Under the pieces are notes generated by a model. That model was not told the DNA's origin, searched no databases, and saw only the letters and a list, made by a program, of their open reading frames with translations. The translations under genes were made by a program, and so were the position numbers. 5,047 nucleotides of DNA from Acidobacteriaceae bacterium (GTDB lineage: Bacteria; Acidobacteriota; Terriglobia; Terriglobales; SbA1). The stretch is taken from assembly GCA_019237515.1 (NCBI GenBank), contig JAFAGX010000272.1, positions 1 to 5,047 on the forward strand, in the 5' to 3' direction. This document shows, piece after piece, positions 1 through 5,047 of the stretch (positions are counted from its first letter, which is position 1; each line of letters starts with the position of its first letter).

Positions 1-105
1 GTTGCTCCTAACCTCTTTGTACTATTTCGCTACTTCGCAGAAGCGATAACCTGTTGCAGCGAAAAATTCTTTTGACCGACAGGGGTGGTCGGCCTAGTTT
101 CCCTC
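1..105 (+). other. Leader region upstream of the cytochrome gene
   Basis: No gene is visible here. An in-frame TGA at 73-75 closes the cytochrome frame upstream, so that protein cannot begin before base 76. Short structure is present: TTCGC occurs at 26-30 and 34-38, its complement GCGAA at 59-63, and CTTC-gca-GAAG can form a small hairpin at 33-43. None is strong enough to name as an operator or attenuator. A better promoter may lie before the window. Confidence 0.4.
72..100 (+). promoter_or_regulatory. Weak sigma-70-like promoter candidate, possibly for a leaderless mRNA
   Basis: TTGACC at 72-77 matches the -35 consensus at five of six positions. After a 17-base spacer, TAGTTT at 95-100 matches the -10 consensus only at the key T1, A2 and T6. 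Transcription would then start at about 106-107, on the ATG at 106, which has no Shine-Dalgarno sequence in front of it. This fits a leaderless message, but such weak matches are common by chance. Confidence 0.2.
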
Positions 106-2988
106 ATGCAAGTTCGTTCATCGCTTCAATCTTCGGCGCGGCGGCTGCTATCTGCAGGCCTGATCTTCCTCGTTGCGTCCGCCGCGTATCTGTACACATT
201 TCCGCAGCCCAACATTTTCTATGCAGGCATCGTTCTGCTGCACGCGGTCGTTGGCGGCATCACGGCAATTCTACTTGTCATATTTCTTTACTCTCTCCTG
301 CGCGAATTGAACAATGCTGCCCGCATTGGCTATCTACTTTTGCTAGCGGGTGGGATCATGGGCTTAATTTTGATCAAAACCGGCACACCGAAGGCCGAGT
401 GGAGTTTGCTTTACGCGCACATCCTGATTTCACTCGCGGCCGTCGGGATCCTCTTTGCGGAATGGACCGGCCGTCACGGCTGGTCGAGCCATTTCGCGAT
501 TCGCCTCGGCCTTACCCTTATCACAATTGCCGCTCTCGGCTTCGGAGCGCGCTATTTACGAGAATCCAGATGGCAGAATCACGCGCGGATTCAAAATCCT
601 GCAATGCCTCCCGCCACAATGAACGGCGAAGGCGACGGCCCGGCGGGTCCATTCTTTCCCAGTTCAGCCCAGATCTACGGGAACCAGAAAATTCCCAGCA
701 AATTTTTCATGGAATCGGATTCCTGCAAGCGCTGCCATGAGGACATCTACAATCAGTGGTTCAGTTCCGCGCACCACTTCTCATCATTCAACAATCAGTG
801 GTATCGCAAGAGCATTGAGTACATGCAGGACACGGTTGGTACCAAACCTTCCAAATGGTGCGGCGGATGCCACGATCCCGCGGTTCTCTACAGTGGATTG
901 ATGGACACGCCGATCAAGCAGATCGTGCACCGTCCCGAATCGCAAGCGGGGTTAGGCTGCATGATGTGCCACTCGATTGCGCACGTCAAAAGCACGATGG
1001 GCCAAGCGGATTTCTATCTCGAATACCCGAAGCTGCATGAACTGGCCGCAACCAAAAATCCTGTCGTGCGTTGGGCGCATGATTTTCTCGTCAATTTGAA
1101 TCCTGAACCACATCGGCGGGTGTTCTTGAAGCCGTTCATGCGAGAGCAAACGGCCGAGTTCTGTTCGAGCTGCCATAAGGTTCATCTCGATGTTCCGGTG
1201 AACCACTACCGCTGGATTCGCGGCTTCAACGAATACGACAATTGGCAGGCCAGCGGCGTTTCCGGACAGGGGGCGAGATCCTTTTATTATCCGCCAAAGC
1301 CGGCGCAATGCGCCGACTGCCACATGCCGCTCAGCCGATCAGCCGACCAGGGAAATATCAACGGGTTCGTGCATTCGCATCGCTTTCCGGCGGCGAATAC
1401 CGCGTTGCCAACCGCCAACGAAGATGCCGAGCAACTCAAGATCACAGAAGATTTTCTGAAAAGTGGAATTCTGAGCGTCGACATCTTTGCGCTTTCACCG
1501 GCCCAAGCTGATTTGAAGCCGGGTGCCATGGCGCAGAATGATATGGCGACGGAATTTGCGGTGGGGGAAGAGGCCGAATCGAAAATCATACCCTCATCGG
1601 AAGGCGAAGTACTGCCCCTGACTGCGCCTTTGAATCGTATGCAGACTGTCGTCCGGCGTGGAGATACGATTCGAGTGGATGTTGTGGTCCGCACAAAAGG
1701 AATTGGCCACTTTTTCCCTGGAGGCACCGTCGATGCGTACGACACGTGGCTGGAGTTGAAAGGCACGGATGACAAAGGTCAGACCGTATTTTGGAGCGGC
1801 ATGGTTGAGGACAGCGGCAAGGGACCGGTGGAAAAAGGCGCGCATTTCTATCGCTCGCTTCAGATCGACGGCCACGGTCATCCCATTAACAAACGGAATG
1901 CCTGGGCAACTCGATCTGTGGTTTATGTGCACCTGATCCCCCCGGGCGCGGCCGATACGGTTCACTATCGCGTGCACATTCCGCAAAATGCCGGGGACAA
2001 GATCACACTGCATGCGCGGTTGTGTTATCGCAAGTTCTCCTGGTGGAATACGCAATTCTCATTTGCCGGAATTGCGGAACCTGGTCAGCCGAAAGCCGAA
2101 GTCGCACCGGAGTTCGATGATACCAAGTACGTGTTTACGGGATCTTTGACAGGCGTGTCAGCCAAGCAAGAGAAAATCCCGAACGTTCCAGTCATAGCGA
2201 TTGCCGAGGATCAGGTGACAGTGAATGTCGCGCCGAAAAACGCGGTACCAGCGCAGCCTAAAACAATCACGCAGAAAGATGACTGGCAGCGGTGGAATGA
2301 TTACGGAATCGGGCTTCTGCTTCAAGGAGATTTGAAAGGCGCGCAAGCAGCATTTGTCAAAGTGACTGAGGCGGATCCGAATAATCCGGATGGATGGGTG
2401 AACATTGGGCGCGCAGCTGTACAGGAAGGTGACATGGTGCGGGCACGCACGGTGCTCGAAAAGGCGTTGTCGCTTAGCCCCAATCTAGCCCGCGCCCATT
2501 TCTTCTATGCCAAAGTTCTCCGCAGCGATGGCCGCTACGATGAAGCCACCGACCACCTGCGAAAAGTTCTGGCTCAGTATCCTCGCGATCGGGTGGCCTT
2601 GAATGACCTTGGACGCATTCTCTTCTTAAAACGAAAGTACTCAGAGGCTGTCAACGTACTGGAATCGGTTTTGGCAATCGATCCCGAGGACCTACAGGCT
2701 CATTACAACCTGATGCTTTGCTACAACGGCTTGGGTGATCAGAAGCAGGCGCGCGAGCACGAGCAACGATATCTTCGATTTAAGGCCGACGAAGCTTCGC
2801 AAGCGATCACCGGCCCTTACCGGCAACTCAATCCTGAAGACAACAACGAACGCCAGCCGGTTCACGAGCATGTCTCCGTGCCGTTGGAGGTAATAACGAC
2901 ACACGTGGGGACAGCCGCCCCCGACTGTCCGGCCGAGCAACGCTCGGCTTGCCAAAATCATCCCGTGCTCGCGGGGGGCTCACATTGA
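106..2988 (+). CDS. Membrane-anchored pentahaem cytochrome c (c554-like) with C-terminal TPR domain
   Basis: A likely envelope electron-transfer protein of 960 residues. Five hydrophobic segments lie near residues 15-32, 37-65, 74-90, 100-119 and 131-149. Five covalent haem c sites follow: CKRCH 207-211, CGGCH 252-256, CMMCH 285-289, CSSCH 353-357 and CADCH 402-406. The first sits in a cytochrome c554/c-prime-like context (SDSCKRCHEDIYNQW), with candidate distal ligands H223/H224 and H423/H425. Residues ~515-660 are beta-rich, with GHFFPGG at 534-540 and YRKF from 641. Five 34-35-residue TPRs span 726-896. The electron donor and acceptor are unknown. No catalytic signature of nitrite reductase or hydroxylamine oxidoreductase was recognised, so a carrier role is safer than an enzyme name. 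ATG 106 was chosen over GTG 85 (seven residues longer), because the AGGG by GTG 85 is too close to serve as a ribosome site; neither start has a good one. The last ~28 residues lie in repeat-like DNA and look acquired. Confidence 0.88.
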   Translation: MQVRSSLQSSARRLLSAGLIFLVASAAYLYTFPQPNIFYAGIVLLHAVVGGITAILLVIFLYSLLRELNNAARIGYLLLLAGGIMGLILIKTGTPKAEWSLLYAHILISLAAVGILFAEWTGRHGWSSHFAIRLGLTLITIAALGFGARYLRESRWQNHARIQNPAMPPATMNGEGDGPAGPFFPSSAQIYGNQKIPSKFFMESDSCKRCHEDIYNQWFSSAHHFSSFNNQWYRKSIEYMQDTVGTKPSKWCGGCHDPAVLYSGLMDTPIKQIVHRPESQAGLGCMMCHSIAHVKSTMGQADFYLEYPKLHELAATKNPVVRWAHDFLVNLNPEPHRRVFLKPFMREQTAEFCSSCHKVHLDVPVNHYRWIRGFNEYDNWQASGVSGQGARSFYYPPKPAQCADCHMPLSRSADQGNINGFVHSHRFPAANTALPTANEDAEQLKITEDFLKSGILSVDIFALSPAQADLKPGAMAQNDMATEFAVGEEAESKIIPSSEGEVLPLTAPLNRMQTVVRRGDTIRVDVVVRTKGIGHFFPGGTVDAYDTWLELKGTDDKGQTVFWSGMVEDSGKGPVEKGAHFYRSLQIDGHGHPINKRNAWATRSVVYVHLIPPGAADTVHYRVHIPQNAGDKITLHARLCYRKFSWWNTQFSFAGIAEPGQPKAEVAPEFDDTKYVFTGSLTGVSAKQEKIPNVPVIAIAEDQVTVNVAPKNAVPAQPKTITQKDDWQRWNDYGIGLLLQGDLKGAQAAFVKVTEADPNNPDGWVNIGRAAVQEGDMVRARTVLEKALSLSPNLARAHFFYAKVLRSDGRYDEATDHLRKVLAQYPRDRVALNDLGRILFLKRKYSEAVNVLESVLAIDPEDLQAHYNLMLCYNGLGDQKQAREHEQRYLRFKADEASQAITGPYRQLNPEDNNERQPVHEHVSVPLEVITTHVGTAAPDCPAEQRSACQNHPVLAGGSH
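2904..2975 (+). repeat. Cluster of three small inverted repeats at the gene junction
   Basis: Three potential hairpins follow one another. GGACAG 2909-2914 pairs with CTGTCC 2925-2930 around a 10-base loop. GCCGAGC 2932-2938 pairs perfectly with GCTCGGC 2942-2948 around AAC. CCCG 2962-2965 pairs with CGGG 2972-2975. The run lies in the last codons of the cytochrome and just before the propeller start. It resembles REP-like intergenic repeats that I recall from acidobacterial genomes, but only one copy is in this window, so its dispersed nature is inferred. It has no U-tract, so it is not a standard terminator; it could modulate mRNA stability or coupling. Confidence 0.55.
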
Positions 2989-4697
2989 CATTCGCCCAGA
3001 GGCTGTTAAGGGTTTGTAAATTTCTCTGCGTCTCCGTGTCTCTGTGGTTATTCGTTTTCCTAGGTTCTGCTCACGCTCAGCGCATCCAGTTTCGTGACAT
3101 TACCAGCCAGGCAGGGATTCACTTTGTGCACAACAACGGCGCATTCGGAAAAAAGTATCTGCCGGAAACCATGGGGCCGGGATGCGCTTTTATCGACTAC
3201 GACAACGACGGCTGGCCCGACATTCTTCTCATCAACGGCGAGGATTGGCCGGGGCACACCAAAAGCGCCCCGAGCACCATGAAGCTTTACCACAACAATC
3301 ACGACGGCACGTTCACGGATGTGACTCGCAAGGCAGGCCTGGCTATTCCAATGTTCGGGCTCGGCGTTGCCATCGGAGATTATGACAACGATGGTTACGA
3401 CGACATCTTCATCAGCGCCCTCGGCCAGAGCCATCTGTTTCATAACAACGGGAACGGCACGTTTACAGATGTCACAAAAGCCGCGGGTTTGTGGGGGCCG
3501 GACGAATTCTCGACGAGTGCTGCTTGGGTCGACTACGACCGGGACGGAAAGTTGGATCTTGTAGTCGCGAATTATGTGCAGTGGTCGGAAAAAGGCGACC
3601 TCTATTGCACTCTCGACGGCACACACAAATCCTACTGCACACCGGAGTCATATAAAGGTGCATCGGCTCGGTTATGGCATAACCTGGGCAATGGCAAGTT
3701 CGAAGATGCAACCCAGAAGGCCGGGATGTACGACCCGAGTTCAAAGACTTTGGGAGTTGCGATCCTCGACTACAACGGGGATGGCTGGCCCGATATTCTG
3801 CTGGCCAATGACACTCAGCCCAACAAGCTCTACCTGAATAAGCACGATGGCACGTTCGAAGAAAAAGCAGTACCAGCGGGCATTGCTTTCAGCGAGGATG
3901 GCGTGGCTCGGGCCGGCATGGGAGTCGATGCCGCGGATTACGACCGTTCGGGGCATCCCAGCATCATCATTACAAACTTCGCCAACCAGATGCTCTCGCT
4001 ATATCACAACGAAGGCAACGGATTGTTTGTGGATGAAGCTCCCACTTCCGAGATCGGCCGCGCAACCTTGGTCACGTTAGGGTTTGGCTGCTTCTTTTTC
4101 GACTACGATAATGACGGTTGGCCTGACATCTTTGTTGCCGATGGCCATATCGAAGACGCTATCGAGCGCGTTCAGAAGCGGGTTTCCTATGCCGAGCCGC
4201 CCCATGTCTTTCGCAATATGAGTAGCGGAAAATTTCAGGAGGTCACGAATTCGCTGGGAGCAGCCTTCGCCAGCCCAAAAGTTGCTCGCGGAGCGGCGTA
4301 TGCCGACATAGATAACGACGGAGCGCTGGACATCCTGCTCACGACAAACGGCGGCCCGGCTTATCTGTACAGCAGTGAAGGCGTGAGCAATCACAGTTTT
4401 CGAATGAAGCTGGTTGGGACAAGATCGAATCGCGATGGCATTGGTGCAGTCGTGCACGTGGTCGCTGGCAAAGATCAGCAGTCGCAGACGTTGCACAGTG
4501 GATCAAGCTATCTGTCGCAGAGCGAACTCGTTCTCACGTTCGGATTGGGGAGTGCAACCAAAGCCGACTCAGCAGAAGTGCAATGGCCGAGTGGCCAAAT
4601 AGATAAGCTTTCGGCTGTTCCTGCCGGCCAGATCATCACAGTGCAGGAAGGCAAAGGAATTGTCGCGACGAGAGCGTATCGGAAAAACTCAAAGTAG
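2985..4697 (+). CDS. Exported CRTAC1-family FG-GAP/VCBS beta-propeller protein with ASPIC/UnbV domain
   Basis: A 570-residue secreted or periplasmic protein. The signal peptide has a basic n-region with R6, R9 and K12, a hydrophobic core FLCVSVSLWLFVFLG, and an AHA cleavage site before Q32. Seven FG-GAP/VCBS calcium-loop repeats of DYDNDGWPDI type begin at D71, D132, D183, D262, D318, D373 and D441, as expected for a seven-bladed propeller. The fifth is degenerate (DYDRSGHPS). C208 and C218 may form a disulfide. Residues ~482-553 match the ASPIC/UnbV domain (NRDGIGAVV, SGSSYLSQSE, FGLG, VQWPSG). The molecular function of the family is not established; binding or adhesion is the usual guess. 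TTG 2985 is preferred: it overlaps the cytochrome stop as TTGA, has a G-run at 2973-2978 as a poor ribosome site, and gives a normal signal peptide. TTG 2949 would add 12 residues and overlap by 40 bases. Expression is probably coupled to the cytochrome. Confidence 0.9.
   Translation: MTFAQRLLRVCKFLCVSVSLWLFVFLGSAHAQRIQFRDITSQAGIHFVHNNGAFGKKYLPETMGPGCAFIDYDNDGWPDILLINGEDWPGHTKSAPSTMKLYHNNHDGTFTDVTRKAGLAIPMFGLGVAIGDYDNDGYDDIFISALGQSHLFHNNGNGTFTDVTKAAGLWGPDEFSTSAAWVDYDRDGKLDLVVANYVQWSEKGDLYCTLDGTHKSYCTPESYKGASARLWHNLGNGKFEDATQKAGMYDPSSKTLGVAILDYNGDGWPDILLANDTQPNKLYLNKHDGTFEEKAVPAGIAFSEDGVARAGMGVDAADYDRSGHPSIIITNFANQMLSLYHNEGNGLFVDEAPTSEIGRATLVTLGFGCFFFDYDNDGWPDIFVADGHIEDAIERVQKRVSYAEPPHVFRNMSSGKFQEVTNSLGAAFASPKVARGAAYADIDNDGALDILLTTNGGPAYLYSSEGVSNHSFRMKLVGTRSNRDGIGAVVHVVAGKDQQSQTLHSGSSYLSQSELVLTFGLGSATKADSAEVQWPSGQIDKLSAVPAGQIITVQEGKGIVATRAYRKNSK
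3022..3050 (+). repeat. Dispersed CTCTGTGG-type repeat, copy A, inside the signal peptide
   Basis: Contains TCTCCGTG (3031-3038) and CTCTGTGGTT (3040-3049), both found in the same order at 4734-4741 and 4744-4753, with one base between them here and two there. An upstream CTCTGCG corresponds to CTCTGTG in the other copy. A possible decayed left arm, CCCAGAGG, lies at 2995-3002. This copy is read through and encodes most of the propeller signal-peptide core. Confidence 0.6.
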
Positions 4698-4700
4698 AAG

Positions 4701-4755
4701 CACAGAGGGCAGCCGCTCGAGAACCTCTGTGTTTCTCCGTGCCCTCTGTGGTTTA
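4701..4755 (+). repeat. Dispersed CTCTGTGG-type repeat, copy B, with 11-bp inverted arms
   Basis: CACAGAGGGCA at 4701-4711 is the perfect reverse complement of TGCCCTCTGTG at 4740-4750, with 28 bases between. An inner CCTCTGTG at 4724-4731 can pair with the same left arm, so two alternative hairpins exist. The element starts four bases after the propeller stop codon and fills nearly all of the 70-base gap before the third gene. There is only GTTT after the stem, so it is not a convincing intrinsic terminator. It might still act as a partial terminator or an mRNA-stabilising stem. Confidence 0.65.
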
Positions 4756-4767
4756 CTGTGACTTCGC

Positions 4768-5047
4768 ATGCTTTCAAGAAAAGTTGTTGGTGTAGGAATA
4801 ATCCTTGCGGCAGCCGTTTTATTCCTGGCGCTGGATCAGAGTTCCTCGCCCGCCGACAAGAGCGTTGAAGCCGCGCGGCTGAACAATATCGGCGCGGGTT
4901 ACATGAACCAGCAGCTTTTCGAGAAAGCACTCACGAAGTTCGAAGCGGCTGCCGCGCTCGATCCGAAACTCAGCATGGCTCCAGTGAATCAAGGAATTGC
5001 CTTGTTGAATCTGGGCCGGGTCGATGTGGCGAAATCGATTCTCGTAC
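4768..5047 (+). CDS. Signal-anchored TPR protein, 3' end outside the window
   Basis: The first 93 residues are visible and the frame is open at the window edge. Residues 1-22 form a short basic start (R4, K5) and a hydrophobic segment at about 6-22 with no clear signal-peptidase site, so the protein is probably anchored in the inner membrane and faces the periplasm. One complete TPR covers about 35-68 (LNNIGAGYMNQQLFEKAL onward, ending LDPKL). A second begins at about 69 and is cut off. ATG 4768 is the only sensible start, although no Shine-Dalgarno sequence precedes it. The gene lies 70 bases after the propeller gene on the same strand, so co-transcription is likely. Proteins with this kind of N-terminus often continue into FG-GAP and ASPIC/UnbV domains in Acidobacteriota; that is recollection and cannot be tested here. 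A TPR-only protein is the alternative. Confidence 0.8.
   Translation, partial: MLSRKVVGVGIILAAAVLFLALDQSSSPADKSVEAARLNNIGAGYMNQQLFEKALTKFEAAAALDPKLSMAPVNQGIALLNLGRVDVAKSILV

Noticed and set aside
2..25. TTGCTC and TACTAT as a promoter at the window start
   Set aside because: The spacing is 12 bases, too short for a sigma-70 promoter, and the matches are weak.
54..740. Plus-strand open frame of 228 codons overlapping the cytochrome N-terminus
   Set aside because: It is an alternate frame rich in Arg, Ser, His and Cys with no recognisable domain, while the overlapping frame gives clear membrane helices and a haem motif.
3060..3626. Minus-strand open frame of 188 codons, with others at 3741-3956 and 4077-4496
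   Set aside because: The Val/Ile-rich stretches are the antisense of the DYDNDG calcium-loop codons in the propeller gene. They recur because the repeats recur.
3195..4133. Near-identical DNA segments at 3195, 3768 and 4101 as a mobile or recombination repeat
   Set aside because: All three are in the same frame and encode the DYDNDGWPDI loop of the propeller blades, so they are protein repeats within one gene.
4701..4755. Intrinsic terminator after the propeller gene
   Set aside because: The stem is good but its 28-base loop is long and there is no run of T after it, only GTTTACTG. It is better explained as a dispersed inverted repeat.
4508..4930. Minus-strand open frame of 140 codons
   Set aside because: It runs antisense across the propeller end, the repeat and the TPR gene. 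Its peptide contains NHRGHGETQRF, the typical spurious translation of the CTCTGTGG repeat. It is a shadow, not a gene.

Overview
The window holds three consecutive plus-strand genes of a bacterium and no RNA genes, CRISPR array or transposase. The lineage is most likely Acidobacteriota. That rests on gene content (a c554-type multiheme cytochrome fused to TPRs, then a CRTAC1/ASPIC-UnbV propeller protein, then a TPR protein) and on short dispersed repeats of a kind I associate with those genomes. It is inferred from pattern recognition, not from a database search.

Layout. Bases 1-105 are a short leader with only weak promoter-like signals. Bases 106-2988 encode a 960-residue membrane-anchored multiheme cytochrome: five N-terminal membrane helices, five CxxCH haem sites, a beta-rich domain and five TPRs. 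Bases 2985-4697 encode an exported seven-bladed FG-GAP/VCBS beta-propeller with a C-terminal ASPIC/UnbV domain. Its likely TTG start overlaps the cytochrome stop codon (TTGA). Bases 4698-4767 are a short spacer filled by an inverted repeat. From 4768 a third gene begins and runs off the window: a signal anchor followed by TPRs, possibly the N-terminus of a TPR-propeller fusion.

The three genes read as one operon of envelope proteins. A plausible but unproven picture is a membrane-anchored periplasmic electron carrier whose TPR tail docks partner proteins, co-expressed with a secreted calcium-stabilised propeller and a second TPR protein.

The most unusual part is the cytochrome/propeller junction (about 2904-3050). 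It is packed with small inverted repeats and a copy of a CTCTGTGG-type repeat that recurs at 4724-4755. The last ~28 residues of the cytochrome and the hydrophobic core of the propeller signal peptide are both encoded by this repeat-like DNA, so intergenic repeats seem to have been absorbed into coding sequence.
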